DNA from: Terriglobia bacterium
Lineage (GTDB): Bacteria; Acidobacteriota; Terriglobia; Bryobacterales; Bryobacteraceae
Reading direction: 5' to 3'
NCBI GenBank assembly: GCA_025363475.1
Contig: JANYDS010000085.1
Span: forward strand, 100,016-164,015
DNA length: 64,000 nt
Position numbers and translations under genes: made by a program. Position 1 is the first letter of the stretch; each line of letters starts with the position of its first letter. Below the pieces are notes generated by a model. The model was not told the DNA's origin. It saw only the letters and a list, made by a program, of their open reading frames with translations, and made no database searches. Shown one piece after another: positions 35,601-45,399 of the stretch.

Positions 35601-36989
35601 ATGTCCGCCAGGTTCGATCAGAAGATTTCCGAAACGCTCGCCGACCCGCGTCTTCAACTCGCCATATACACGGCGACCGGACGCCTGATGAGCCACCGAA
35701 AGGCAGTGGTTTCCGAAGATGCCCTGCCTGAATATCAGGAGCTGCGAACGCAGGCCAGCGCCATCAAGCGCCATACCATCGAAAATCTCGACTGGTATCT
35801 GGAAGAGTTCGAGCGCAATGTAATTGCACACGGTGGCCATGTTCACTGGTGCCGCACCGCCACCGATGTTGCTGATGTAGTACTGGGGATTGCAAAGCAG
35901 CGCGGGGCGCGGCTGATTGTGAAGTCGAAATCAATGACCACCGAAGAGGTGGATCTTAATGAACGGCTTAGCCACCACGGTCTGGAAAGCGTTGAAACCG
36001 ATCTCGGCGAATACATTCTGCAGCTCATGCATCAAACGCCGTATCACATTGTTGCGCCCGCCCTGCACCTGACCCGGCAGGATGTCGCGAAAGTGTTTGA
36101 AGACAGTCTGGGCGTGCCACATGACATCGTCATTGAGAACCAAACCCTCACCGCCCGGGGTGTTTTGCGCGAAAAGTTTCTGAATGCGGATATCGGAATC
36201 AGCGGAGCCAATTTCCTGATTGCTGATTCCGGCGCGGTCACCATTGTGGAGAACGAAGGCAACGCGCGCCTGTCGACATCAGCGCCACAGGTTCACATTG
36301 CGATTGCGGGGATTGAAAAGCTGATTCCGCGCGCACAGGATTTGGCGACGTTTCTCAAACTGCTGGCGCGCAGTGCAACAGGACAGCCGCTGTCTGTCTA
36401 TACTTCGTTTCTGTCCGGTCCGAGAAAGCCCGGCGAAGTGGATGGTCCCACCGAGTTTCATGTCGTGCTGCTCGATGGCGGACGCACGAAACTGCTGGCC
36501 GATGCGGAGAAGCGCGAATCCCTGCACTGTATTCGCTGCGGCGCCTGTTTGAACCATTGCCCGGTTTATCGCAAGATTGGGGGCCATAGTTTCCCGTGGG
36601 TTTATTCGGGTCCGATCGGGGCTATCATCACACCGCAGTTTCACGGGCTCGACAGCGAACCGGCGTTGCCTTTTGCCTCCACTCTGTGCGGTGCCTGCGC
36701 CGAAGTTTGCCCCGTAAAAATTGATATCCCGAAGATCCTGCTGGAACTGCGTGCCGAAGTCCGCGATGTAGAAAAACAGAATGCTGATGGCCAATTGGAG
36801 CGGGCCGCTTTCCGGGCATTCGCCTATCTGGCAGTGCGTCCGAAACTGTGGTCGCGCGTGCTCGCATTTGGACGCAGATTACCCGTATGGCCGCTGGGTC
36901 CGGCAGGCGCCTGGTTCAGTGAGCGGGAGCTTCCCGTGCCAGCCGCGCGCAGCTTCCGTGAATTGTGGAAGGAACGGCAAGGCCGATGA
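35601..36989 (+). CDS. lutB: L-lactate oxidation iron-sulfur subunit LutB
   Basis: A 462-residue protein with an N-terminal LUD/DUF162 domain (to about 300) and a C-terminal dicluster ferredoxin domain: CIRCGACLNHCPVYR and LCGACAEVCPVKIDIPK, each binding a 4Fe-4S cluster. It passes electrons within the lactate-oxidising complex. The stop overlaps the lutC ATG (ATGA). Confidence 0.95.
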   Translation: MSARFDQKISETLADPRLQLAIYTATGRLMSHRKAVVSEDALPEYQELRTQASAIKRHTIENLDWYLEEFERNVIAHGGHVHWCRTATDVADVVLGIAKQRGARLIVKSKSMTTEEVDLNERLSHHGLESVETDLGEYILQLMHQTPYHIVAPALHLTRQDVAKVFEDSLGVPHDIVIENQTLTARGVLREKFLNADIGISGANFLIADSGAVTIVENEGNARLSTSAPQVHIAIAGIEKLIPRAQDLATFLKLLARSATGQPLSVYTSFLSGPRKPGEVDGPTEFHVVLLDGGRTKLLADAEKRESLHCIRCGACLNHCPVYRKIGGHSFPWVYSGPIGAIITPQFHGLDSEPALPFASTLCGACAEVCPVKIDIPKILLELRAEVRDVEKQNADGQLERAAFRAFAYLAVRPKLWSRVLAFGRRLPVWPLGPAGAWFSERELPVPAARSFRELWKERQGR

Positions 36990-37624
36990 ATCATCGCGAA
37001 GCTATCCTTGCAGATGTCCGGCGCGGGTTGGGCCGTAATGGGGAGCCACCGCCCTCACCCCCTGCCGCACGCATTGTGCGGCCACAGGTCCCGCGTGCTG
37101 CCCGGGTCGAATCCATGCTTCAGAAAGTGATAGCGCTGGCAGGCACGGCGGTCCATCTGCGGACGGGTGAAGAGGCTCGGCGGTTCGTTGCAGCCTTGAC
37201 CGGCGGACAATCCGCCATAGCGTCCAACGCGCTGGTGCTGCGAGAATACGGAATCACCACTCTGCCTGGCGTGCGCAGCGGTGTAACCGAAGAAGCCGAA
37301 CTGCGCGGACTCTGCGCGACAGCCAGCTTCGGCATCTCAAGCGCGGATTACGCGCTTTCCGATACCGGCTCGCTGGTCATGCTTGCAAGTCCAGCTGAAG
37401 CGCGGCTCATTTCATTGCTCCCGCCGGTTCACATCGCGGTGGTGCCGGTTGACCGCCTGCTCTCCGGCCTCGACGAGCTATTCACCCTGCTCCCCCTGCC
37501 TGCGGAACAGACCAGTTCCATGGTTTTCATCACCGGTCCCAGCCGTACCGCAGACATAGAACAGATCCTGGTCCGGGGCGTCCACGGGCCTGGCGAAGTT
37601 CATGTTGTCATAGTGGGAGAGTAA
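36986..37624 (+). CDS. lutC: L-lactate oxidation subunit LutC
   Basis: A 212-residue LUD-domain (DUF162) protein, with motifs ISSADYALSDTGSLVM and MVFITGPSRTADIEQILVRG near the C-terminus. It completes the LutABC complex. The start at 36986 gives the ATGA overlap with lutB; an in-frame start at 36965 would lie further inside lutB. Its TAA shares one base with the ATG of the next gene. Confidence 0.94.
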   Translation: MNHREAILADVRRGLGRNGEPPPSPPAARIVRPQVPRAARVESMLQKVIALAGTAVHLRTGEEARRFVAALTGGQSAIASNALVLREYGITTLPGVRSGVTEEAELRGLCATASFGISSADYALSDTGSLVMLASPAEARLISLLPPVHIAVVPVDRLLSGLDELFTLLPLPAEQTSSMVFITGPSRTADIEQILVRGVHGPGEVHVVIVGE

Positions 37625-38565
37625 TGCGTTTTCTGATTTTGTGTTTCCTCGCAGTGGCAGCGTCGGCACAGACCCGGCTTTTCGTTGTGAACAGTGACGA
37701 CAACGGTATCACCTTCATTGATCCCCAGGGTGGGCCTTCGGCGAGTGCTCCTGGCTTCATCAAGGTTTCTGCTGGTCCGCAGGCCATCGTTGTTGCAGAA
37801 GATCACCGTCGCCTGTTTGTTTCCGCAACGGGCGCGAATGTCGTGGATGCAGTGGATCTGCGTACCCTCAAGGTCACCCGGAGTATTCCGGTGGGGGCGA
37901 AGCCTGCGGGGATGGCTCTCTCGCCCAATGGACGCTTTCTTTTCGTTTGCATCCATGGCGGGGCTGCGGTTGATGTCATCGATACTGCCTCCCTGGCGCG
38001 GGTCAAAAGCATCCCTGTGGGCGCAGCGCCCGGCAACATCTATGTGACCCCCGACGGCACGCGCCTGATCGCTGCATCTGAGGGTGATAAAAAACTGAGC
38101 GTAATCAATATCCGATCCCAGGCGAAGGAATTTGAGATTCCGCTGGGCAGTTCTCCTCTGGGTCTCACGATTGAGTCAGACCGGCACCTGGTAATTGAGC
38201 GCTTGTTCGTGCAGACCGCTGCCGGCTATGAAATTATCGATTACGCGGCACGCAAACTGATCGGAAAGTTCTCGCCCCCCGGTGCTGCCACCGCGCTGGT
38301 GATTGCCCCCGACCGCCGTACCATCTGGGCCACCCATTCTCCAGCGGATGGAATCACTGCTTTCTCAATGCCAGCGCTTGCGAAACTGCAGACGACGGTG
38401 ACTGGCGGTAACCCCGCAAGTATCGCTCTGGCGGCTGACGGCAAGCGCGCCTATGTTTCGCTTTCAGAAGCAAATGTTATTGCTGTGATTGATACCGCGA
38501 CTTACAAAGAGCTGGCGCGCATCCCTGCCGGGAAAAAACCGGGCCAGATCACAGTTCTGGAGTAA
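37624..38565 (+). CDS. Secreted YVTN/YncE-type beta-propeller protein
   Basis: A 313-residue protein with a signal peptide (about 1-16, MRFLILCFLAVAASAQ). Repeated blades follow, of the form RLFVSATGANVVDAVDLRTL, KSIPVGAAPGNIYVTPDGT and RAYVSLSEANVIAVIDTATY, i.e. a YVTN seven-bladed propeller. These are usually binding scaffolds in the periplasm or at the surface. It is coupled by one base to lutC and lies 6 bp before the U32 gene, so it is probably in the same transcript. Confidence 0.88.
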   Translation: MRFLILCFLAVAASAQTRLFVVNSDDNGITFIDPQGGPSASAPGFIKVSAGPQAIVVAEDHRRLFVSATGANVVDAVDLRTLKVTRSIPVGAKPAGMALSPNGRFLFVCIHGGAAVDVIDTASLARVKSIPVGAAPGNIYVTPDGTRLIAASEGDKKLSVINIRSQAKEFEIPLGSSPLGLTIESDRHLVIERLFVQTAAGYEIIDYAARKLIGKFSPPGAATALVIAPDRRTIWATHSPADGITAFSMPALAKLQTTVTGGNPASIALAADGKRAYVSLSEANVIAVIDTATYKELARIPAGKKPGQITVLE

Positions 38566-38571
38566 GCGATC

Positions 38572-41115
38572 ATGAAAAAGCCAGAGATCATGAGTCCGGC
38601 CGGTTACTGGCCGCAGCTTCGGGCTGCCATCGAAGCCGGTGCTGATTCGGTTTACTTCGGGCTGAAACACTTCTCCGCGCGGGCCAAAGTCGGCTTCGAA
38701 ATTGATGAACTTCCGGAGGTCGTGCGTACTCTGCATCAGCGCGGCGTGCGTGGTTATCTCACTTTCAACACTCTCGTCTTTGAGCATGAACTGGCGGAAG
38801 CGGCCCGCACCATCGCGGCGATCGCAGCAGCGGGAGTGGATGCGCTGATTGTGCAGGATGCCGGTATACTTCGTCTGGCGCGTGAGGTTGCGCCTGATCT
38901 TGAACTGCATGCCAGTACGCAAATGAGTATTACCGATGCCGAGGGTGTCCGTTTCGCCCAGGAGCTCGGCGCCCAGCGCGTGACTCTGGCCCGTGAACTC
39001 AGTCTGAAAGAGATCCGGTCGATCTACGACCAGACCGGCTGCGAACTGGAAATGTTTGTCCATGGCGCGCTTTGCGTGGCTTACTCGGGACAATGCTTTT
39101 CTTCAGAAGCCTGGGGCGGACGCAGTGCCAATCGCGGGCAGTGCGCGCAGGCGTGCCGGCTGCCGTATGATCTGTTTGTGGACGATGAGCAAACCCCGCT
39201 CGGGGATGCTCGCTATCTTCTTTCACCGGGCGATCTCTACACCCTGAAAGAAGTTCCGGAGATCATCGCGACCGGTATATCCGCACTTAAAATTGAAGGG
39301 CGGTATAAAGACGCTGAGTATGTCGCGCTCACTACCAGTGCTTACCGTAAAGCAGTGGATGAAGCATGGGCTGGTCACGCACTCTCAGTAACTCCTGCGG
39401 AGGAATTGAACCTCGAACAGGTGTATTCGCGCGGCCTCGGGCCGTGGTTTGTAAACGGCACCAATCACCAGACAGTCGTACGCGGACGTGCTCCCCGGCA
39501 CCGTGGCGTTTTGATGGGACGTGTGGTTGGCGTGGAACCGGATGCCGTCGTGCTGAAGCCGGAAGCCGCCGACCAGATTACGCCACTGCGTGAAGGCGAC
39601 GGGTTGGTATTCGATGCAGCGGATTGGCGGAGTCCAGGGGAGCCCGAAGAGGGTGGCCGCATCTATGAAGTTACGCGCCGTCGCGATGGCAACGTGGAAC
39701 TGCGCTTCGGCAACCACGCCGTGCGATTCGACCGGATTCGCGCAGGCGACCTGGTCTGGCGCACTGCGTGCCCCGAGCTCGATCAACTGGCACGGCGCTT
39801 TACCGATGCCCCTGGGCCGGTCCACAAGCAACAGGTGAATGTGAAAGTAACAGCGCGTGAAGGTGCCCCGCTGGTCAGTGAATGGTCGCTGTCACAACAT
39901 CCTGATACGGTCGCCATAGTCAATTCAGAAGCACCCTTGACCGCAGCGCAGAACCGCGAACTGAATTCGGAAAGCCTGCGCGACCAGTTTTCACGCCTTG
40001 GCAACACTGCGTATGAATTGGCGGAGCTGACTTTCGATACCGAAGGCCGCGTGTTCTGTCCTGTGTCCGTTCTGAATCAAATGCGGCGCCAAGCCGTGGA
40101 ATGCCTGCAGGTATTGCAGGGGACGCAGATAGTCCATGAGACGCGCGACCCTCTCGCGGCCCTCGCATCACTCATAAAATCGCAAACGCGCAAGGCGGCA
40201 GTAACGCCAGCTCAACTGCACATCCTGGTGCGAACGCCGGAACAACTGGACGCCGCGCTGCAATGCAACCCAGCCAGCATCACACTCGACTATCTGGATC
40301 TCTTCGGCCTCCGCGATTCCATCCAGCGGATTAAAGACAGCGGCATCACGGCCCGGGTCGCCAGCCCGCGCATCCTGAAACAGGATGAAGCCCGCATCCT
40401 CAATTTCCTGCTCAGTCTGAACTGCCAGATTCTGGTTCGTTCCACCGGCATCATCCACGCGTTACAGGGCCGCGAACATGGCGAACTAACCGGCGATTTC
40501 AGCCTGAACGCCGCCAATTCACTGGGCGCAGCCGAATACCTGAAACTCGGAATTTCCCGCCTCACGCCAGGCTATGATCTGAATGCCGAACAAATCGGAC
40601 GACTGGCTGCGGATTCTGGTGCAGCGCAAATCGAAGCCGTGGCCTGGCAGCATTTGCCAGTCTTCCATACCGAACACTGCGTTTTCTGCCGGTTCCTTTC
40701 CACCGGCACCAGCTACCGCGATTGTGGCCGCCCTTGCGAAAAGCACCGCGTGGAACTGCGTGATCAGAATGGCCGCAACCATCCTGTGATGGCAGATGTA
40801 GGTTGCCGCAACACAGTGTTCGGAGCCGAAGCCCAGGAGGCCAGCGCCCATTTGCAATTGTTCCAGGACGCTGGTATCAGCCACTTCCGCCTCGAGTTTG
40901 TGCATGAATCAGCGGAAGAGCTCATGCAAGTCACCAGGCTCTTTCAAAAGGCTTTCGCCGGTGCCATCACCTTCACCCAGTTGACCCGGGACCTGAAGGC
41001 AGTAGCAGGCGCAGGAACCACACAGGGCAGTCTCTTCATCCCCGCGAATTATCAGGTGTTTCCCATCCTCAACCAGCCGGTACTGCCTGCGGTGTTAGTA
41101 CCCGACCAGCTCTAA
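38572..41115 (+). CDS. U32-family protein (RlhA/YdcP-like), long form
   Basis: An 847-residue protein with a U32 TIM-barrel-like N-terminal domain. The family signature spans 162-199 (MFVHGALCVAYSGQCFSS, then CAQACRLPY), with Cys residues that bind an Fe-S cluster. A long C-terminal part of the DUF3656 kind includes EHCVFCRFLSTG and CGRPCEKHRV. The best-studied relative, RlhA, makes 5-hydroxycytidine in 23S rRNA; other members help collagen degradation or ubiquinone hydroxylation. An RNA-hydroxylation role is inferred by length and motifs only. Confidence 0.85.
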   Translation: MKKPEIMSPAGYWPQLRAAIEAGADSVYFGLKHFSARAKVGFEIDELPEVVRTLHQRGVRGYLTFNTLVFEHELAEAARTIAAIAAAGVDALIVQDAGILRLAREVAPDLELHASTQMSITDAEGVRFAQELGAQRVTLARELSLKEIRSIYDQTGCELEMFVHGALCVAYSGQCFSSEAWGGRSANRGQCAQACRLPYDLFVDDEQTPLGDARYLLSPGDLYTLKEVPEIIATGISALKIEGRYKDAEYVALTTSAYRKAVDEAWAGHALSVTPAEELNLEQVYSRGLGPWFVNGTNHQTVVRGRAPRHRGVLMGRVVGVEPDAVVLKPEAADQITPLREGDGLVFDAADWRSPGEPEEGGRIYEVTRRRDGNVELRFGNHAVRFDRIRAGDLVWRTACPELDQLARRFTDAPGPVHKQQVNVKVTAREGAPLVSEWSLSQHPDTVAIVNSEAPLTAAQNRELNSESLRDQFSRLGNTAYELAELTFDTEGRVFCPVSVLNQMRRQAVECLQVLQGTQIVHETRDPLAALASLIKSQTRKAAVTPAQLHILVRTPEQLDAALQCNPASITLDYLDLFGLRDSIQRIKDSGITARVASPRILKQDEARILNFLLSLNCQILVRSTGIIHALQGREHGELTGDFSLNAANSLGAAEYLKLGISRLTPGYDLNAEQIGRLAADSGAAQIEAVAWQHLPVFHTEHCVFCRFLSTGTSYRDCGRPCEKHRVELRDQNGRNHPVMADVGCRNTVFGAEAQEASAHLQLFQDAGISHFRLEFVHESAEELMQVTRLFQKAFAGAITFTQLTRDLKAVAGAGTTQGSLFIPANYQVFPILNQPVLPAVLVPDQL

Positions 41116-41284
41116 AACCCTTGCGCCGGGTTTCCCGCCTGATGTACGCTGTTGATTCAAACAGAAATTTTACCGGATTCGCTGGCCAGATGGCGGAGAG
41201 TCCGAGTGCGTACTCGTTGCAGTACAGCGCCATGTTTATGACGAACTTTGGGCTGTTCTTATTTCACAGGAACAGGAGTTCGTT

Positions 41285-42073
41285 ATGGCATCACGCCGCA
41301 TTTCTTTCACCGCAGCAATACTGCTTTCCTTCAGCAACATCCCGGTTCATGCAGGTGTCGTCGAATCAGGCGCATCTTCCCCCGAACAAACCGAAACCCT
41401 GGCCAGCACCTTCCTGCACGCAGCGAATGACCAGAAGCGCATCTGGACAGCCCCGGCTCATTCGCATCAGCGCAAATATTACGTTGCAGCCGGAGTCGTT
41501 ATGGCCACCACCGGGGCCCTGTTTGCTTTCGACCCCGTGGAGGCACGCTATTTCCGCAACACCACTTCATTCAACCAGTTCAACCGTGCTTTCAGCAGTA
41601 ATATCACAGGTTACGGTACCCTCGCCACACCCGCTCTGCTGTATGCTGCCGGCCTGGTGCGCAAAGACGCGAAGATGCAAAACACTGCGCTCGCTGCAGG
41701 TGAAGCCGTTGCCGATGCTGAGATCCTGACAGTGGTGCTGAAAAACGTCACGCGCCGAGCATCGCCAGGGTCCACTACCGCAGGGGGCAATGGTACGTGG
41801 TTCAACCAGCCCGGTTCGCCCACATTACGTGGCAACGGCAGTTTTCCTTCAGGCCACACTATCTCGGCATTCGCAGTCGCCACGGTGATTTCACGACGTT
41901 ATTCGAGCCACCGCTGGGTGCCGTGGGTAGCTTACTCACTCGCCGGTGCCGTGGGCTTTTCTCGCATGAGCGAATCCGCGCACTTCGCGTCCGACGTCTT
42001 TCTAGGCGGAGCTTTGGGCTACTCGATCGGCCGCCTTACGACGCCGTCCCGGAAGGGTTTCGCAGGTTTCTGA
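41285..42073 (+). CDS. PAP2-superfamily phosphatase
   Basis: A 262-residue exported or membrane protein with an N-terminal signal and the three-part PAP2 active site: KNVTRR, then GSFPSGHTISAF, then SRMSESAHFASDVFLG. It hydrolyses phosphate monoesters or lipid pyrophosphates such as undecaprenyl pyrophosphate or phosphatidic acid. A clean AGGAG precedes the ATG. Its last 38 bp overlap the convergent rarA gene. Confidence 0.9.
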   Translation: MASRRISFTAAILLSFSNIPVHAGVVESGASSPEQTETLASTFLHAANDQKRIWTAPAHSHQRKYYVAAGVVMATTGALFAFDPVEARYFRNTTSFNQFNRAFSSNITGYGTLATPALLYAAGLVRKDAKMQNTALAAGEAVADAEILTVVLKNVTRRASPGSTTAGGNGTWFNQPGSPTLRGNGSFPSGHTISAFAVATVISRRYSSHRWVPWVAYSLAGAVGFSRMSESAHFASDVFLGGALGYSIGRLTTPSRKGFAGF

Positions 42074-43346
42074 TTTCCGCCAGCCGTTCTTTAATGCGCT
42101 TCTCCATACCGCGTTCCGAGGGCTGGTACCACTGCTTGCCGGCCAGGGCTTCCGGCAGGCATTCCATCTGGTTCAGCGCATCACCGAATTCATGCGCATG
42201 CTGGTAACCAGCCCCATAGCCCCACTCCTTCATGGCGCGTGTCGGAGCATTGCGTAACTGTAGCGGAACCGGTTCGGCACGCCCTGTCCGTACTTCCCGC
42301 GAGACTTCGCCCAGTGCCTTGTATCCGGCATCAGATTTCGGCGCAACCGATAAATAGATCACCGCCTGCGCGATGGCGAGATCCCCTTCCGGCATCCCCA
42401 GAAAATGCACGCACTGCTGCATAGCCATGCATTGTTCCAGCGCGCGCGGGTCCGCCAGACCGATATCTTCAATCGCCATCCGCACCACCCGCCGCGCAAT
42501 ATACATGCGGTCTTCGCCCGCTTCGAGCATGCGTGCCAGCCAGTAGAGCGCCGCATCTGGATCGCTCGAACGCACCGATTTATGCAGTGCGGAGATGATA
42601 TTGAAGTGTTCCTCGCCGCCTTTGTCATAGAGCAGCATCTTGCGACCCAGTACATCGGCCAGCAGCGCTTCCGTGATCTCCTGGCCCCCGCTCGCAGCTG
42701 CCGCAGCTTCCAGCGTATTGTAGGCCGAACGAGCGTCGCCATTGGATGAAAGTGCAATCTGTTCCAGCGCAGCATCTGAGGCTGAGGCGCTAACCACAGG
42801 AAGAGCGGCCCGCAGAAGAACCACGATCTCTTCCTCAGTCAGCGCCCGCAGCATATAAACTTTAGAGCGGGAAAGCAGCGCCGCATTCACTTCAAACGAA
42901 GGGTTCTCAGTAGTAGCGCCAATCAGCACAATATCGCCGCGTTCCACATAAGGCAGGAACGCGTCTTGTTGAGCTTTGTTGAACCGGTGGATCTCATCCA
43001 CGAACAGAATGGTCCGGCGGCCCAACTGACTCAACCGTTCCGCATCCGCCATCACGCTCTTGATTTCCTTCATCCCCGACATGACCGCGCTGAAGGGCAG
43101 AAATTCACTCTTCGTCATCCGGGCGATGATGCGGGCAAGCGTGGTTTTACCTGCGCCGGGCGGCCCCCACAGAATGAGCGACGTCAGCTGGTCGCGTTCG
43201 ATTTGCGAACGCAGGGGCTTGCCCGGACCCAGGATATGTTCCTGCCCGGCATACCCATCAAGCGTCGTGGGGCGCAGCCGTTCCGCCAGTGGTCGCTTGC
43301 CTTTGTCGCTTCTCTCTGCCATCGGACTGGTATCGAACAAGCTCAC
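42036..43346 (-). CDS. rarA: Replication-associated recombination ATPase RarA (MgsA)
   Basis: A 436-residue AAA+ clamp-loader-like ATPase acting at stalled replication forks. It shows Walker A (WGPPGAGKTTLARII), Walker B (FVDEIHRFNKAQQDAFLPYVE), sensor 1 (IGATTENPSFEV) and the C-terminal tetramerisation domain with WLARMLEAGED. The chosen GTG at 43346 gives the family N-terminus MSLFD. A GTG at 43370 and an ATG at 43322 are alternatives. It is co-oriented with the RNA methyltransferase gene upstream. Confidence 0.95.
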   Translation of the reverse strand: MSLFDTSPMAERSDKGKRPLAERLRPTTLDGYAGQEHILGPGKPLRSQIERDQLTSLILWGPPGAGKTTLARIIARMTKSEFLPFSAVMSGMKEIKSVMADAERLSQLGRRTILFVDEIHRFNKAQQDAFLPYVERGDIVLIGATTENPSFEVNAALLSRSKVYMLRALTEEEIVVLLRAALPVVSASASDAALEQIALSSNGDARSAYNTLEAAAAASGGQEITEALLADVLGRKMLLYDKGGEEHFNIISALHKSVRSSDPDAALYWLARMLEAGEDRMYIARRVVRMAIEDIGLADPRALEQCMAMQQCVHFLGMPEGDLAIAQAVIYLSVAPKSDAGYKALGEVSREVRTGRAEPVPLQLRNAPTRAMKEWGYGAGYQHAHEFGDALNQMECLPEALAGKQWYQPSERGMEKRIKERLAEIRNLRNPSGTAS

Positions 43347-43356
43347 CGATTTATGC

Positions 43357-44169
43357 TCACGTGCGGACACTCATAGACGCGGCCCGTTGCCGCCGTGCCT
43401 CGTAGAGCATAACCGAAGCCGCCACAGCCGCATTGAGAGATTCCACAGCCACAGTAGGGATCGCGATATCTTCGGCGCAACCCTGCAGTTCTTTGCTGAT
43501 GCCGCGCCCTTCGCTGCCAATGACAATCGCGCAACGCCGCCCGAAATCAACACCCCCAATGATTCGCTGACTGCCGGTAAACGGCATCGCCGCGTAGATA
43601 TCCAGCCCATGCTGCGCCAGAGAAGCTCGCGCCAGTGACGGCTCTACCCCTGCTACATACGGAACGCGGAACAACGAACCGGAGGACGCGCGAAGGGTCT
43701 TCGGATGGACAGGACTCACCGTGCCTTTAATAAACAGGACTCCGGTAGCACCAAAGGCTTCTGCCGCCCGCACAATGGCCCCGGCATTGCCAGGGTCCTG
43801 GACACCATCCAGCACAACAACCAGACTCTGACCACGAAACAACTGCGTAATAGACCATTCCGGAGGCCGCACCAGCGCGATCACTCCCTGACTGGTCTCA
43901 GTGGATGCGATGGCCTGAAACAGTGCGTCCGCCAGCACCACCGTACGCGAACTGCGCAGCCCCGAAATATGACGTGCCACGGTCTCGCGAACCGATTCAG
44001 CAGCCAGCACCAGAGGCACTTCCCGTTCACTGCGGAGCGCTTCTTCCAGCAGATGAAAGCCCTCGGCGACACAGCAGCCGTCATCAGTCAGGCTTCCGCG
44101 TACAATCGCGCGCCGCACATCCTTAACCAGTGGATTCGCAGCGCTTACCAATACTTGTGTTTTAACCAT
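43357..44169 (-). CDS. SpoU/TrmH-family RNA 2'-O-methyltransferase
   Basis: A 270-residue SPOUT-fold enzyme with the three signatures VLDGVQDPGNAGAIVRAAEA, IVIGSEGRGIS and IPTVAVESLNAAVAASVMLYE, and an N-terminal substrate-binding domain (LVKDVRRAIVRG). It 2'-O-methylates a ribose in rRNA or tRNA, site undecided. Its ATG abuts the divergent YdcF-type gene with overlapping start codons. Confidence 0.93.
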   Translation of the reverse strand: MVKTQVLVSAANPLVKDVRRAIVRGSLTDDGCCVAEGFHLLEEALRSEREVPLVLAAESVRETVARHISGLRSSRTVVLADALFQAIASTETSQGVIALVRPPEWSITQLFRGQSLVVVLDGVQDPGNAGAIVRAAEAFGATGVLFIKGTVSPVHPKTLRASSGSLFRVPYVAGVEPSLARASLAQHGLDIYAAMPFTGSQRIIGGVDFGRRCAIVIGSEGRGISKELQGCAEDIAIPTVAVESLNAAVAASVMLYEARRQRAASMSVRT

Positions 44170-44815
44170 GTCAATAGCGGCTGTTCACTGTGCCATCCCC
44201 TACAATGTTGAGATAAGAATAACGCACCTCAAACGCGCGGCGCGCCTGCTGCTGCTGGCCCTTGCCACCTTCGCTCTTGGTTATCTGATCGCGCTTTCGT
44301 TTCGCATTGCGCGCCAGGCTCATGTGGATGACGCGCGTGCCGCGGACGTAATCATCGTCATGGGCGCGGCAGAATATCGCGGCCACCCGTCCCCGGTTTT
44401 CAAACTACGGCTGGATCATGCGGTAACACTTTTCGAGAAGCACCTCGCCCCGGCCATCATGACCACAGGAGGCCCGGGCGGTGATCCTTCGTTTACGGAA
44501 GGCGGCGTCGGCAGATCATATTTGATTGACCGCGGCATCCCGGCCGAGCGAATTATTGTTGAGGACCAGGGAGAATCCACCGCCTGGAGTCTGAGCGCGG
44601 CGACAGAAATCCTGCGGCGCATGAATCTGCGTTCCTGCATCATCGTGAGCGACGGCTTTCATATTTTCCGCGTTAAACGTATTCTTCAGCAACAGGGGTT
44701 TGTGGTCTACAGTTCACCCAGGGCGCAGGGCGATACAACGGTCCTGACCGAGTGGTGGCAGTATTTCCGCCAGGCCTGTGCTTATGCGCTTTGGAAGGCC
44801 GGGGTCCGGGTTTGA
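44168..44815 (+). CDS. YdcF/DUF218-family membrane-anchored protein
   Basis: A 215-residue protein with one N-terminal membrane helix (about 25-45, LLLLALATFALGYLIALSF). The DUF218 domain shows ADVIIVMGAA, TTGGPGGD and EDQGESTAWSLSAA, then IIVSDGFHIFRVKRIL. The family (SanA/YdcF/ElyC) is linked to envelope biogenesis, with a SAM- or lipid-binding Rossmann-like fold. The start codon overlaps that of the divergent methyltransferase, leaving little room for separate promoters, and no other in-frame start precedes the helix. Confidence 0.85.
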   Translation: MSIAAVHCAIPYNVEIRITHLKRAARLLLLALATFALGYLIALSFRIARQAHVDDARAADVIIVMGAAEYRGHPSPVFKLRLDHAVTLFEKHLAPAIMTTGGPGGDPSFTEGGVGRSYLIDRGIPAERIIVEDQGESTAWSLSAATEILRRMNLRSCIIVSDGFHIFRVKRILQQQGFVVYSSPRAQGDTTVLTEWWQYFRQACAYALWKAGVRV

Positions 44816-44881
44816 TCGGTTATCACCATGCGAGAGACGGTCAAAGCTCAGTAAGCAGCTGATTCTACAGAGCCGCGACCG

Positions 44882-44983
44882 TCAGCGAGCGGTACGATAA
44901 CGGGCGGACTTCCACGCTTCGATTTTTTGCCGCAGGCTGCTATCAGATTGCAAAAGCGTATGAGGAATTTCCCGCCGTTTCAA
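44882..44983 (-). pseudogene. Tiny HicA-like scrap after the HicB-like gene
   Basis: A 33-codon frame starting TTG overlaps the HicB-like stop (TTGA) and begins MKRREIPHTL, reminiscent of the MKRR start of HicA toxins. It ends at TGA 44882-44884 without the HicA dsRNA-binding core. It may be the remains of a deleted toxin gene, or chance. Confidence 0.3.
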
Positions 44984-45189
44984 GTTTGAACCTCGATCTC
45001 TTTTGTCGTAACGAAGGAGGCTGGAAGGTCCGGATTCTGTTCGTCCAGCATCATGCGGTAGGCGTCCCGGATGTTCAGTTCAAGTTCATCCAGCGTCTCG
45101 CCTTGACTGAAGACGCCCGGAACCTGCGGTAGCCGTCCGACAAGCCACGGCCCGTCTTTCCAGTATTCCAGTTGAAACCGAAGCGCCAT
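44980..45189 (-). CDS. HicB-family antitoxin-like protein
   Basis: A 69-residue protein with the HicB partial RNase-H fold pattern: LEYWKDGPWLVGRLPQVPGV, SQGETLDELELNIRDAYRMM. HicB normally neutralises the mRNase HicA and represses the locus. There is no intact HicA next to it and no DNA-binding tail, so it is either an orphan or one of the stand-alone HicB-like proteins. It starts in a region that also carries an IS-end-like sequence. Confidence 0.82.
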   Translation of the reverse strand: MALRFQLEYWKDGPWLVGRLPQVPGVFSQGETLDELELNIRDAYRMMLDEQNPDLPASFVTTKEIEVQT

Positions 45190-45399
45190 ACAAGTGTCCA
45201 GCGTAACCGAAAAGTACTCAACCCGTTAAAATATGCCCGCGATTCTATCATCCGGATCAGGAGGCGCACATCGCGCGGGCGCCGAAAACGATATGCTGTG
45301 GCGGAATGGAAAAGACCATTCACTTTATCGTTCCGTGCACGACTTGCGGCGGTTCTCCCGCCCAGAGTTATTCCGAGGAAGACCTTCGATCTGAAATAG
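45190..45399. other. Gene-free stretch with possible IS21-type end
   Basis: No supported gene. At about 45192-45216 the sequence AGTGTCCAGCGTAACCGAAA resembles IS21-family terminal repeats (TGT...TAACCGAAAAGT). A short frame from 45306 (MEKTIHFIVPCTTCGG) has no family resemblance. Confidence 0.4.
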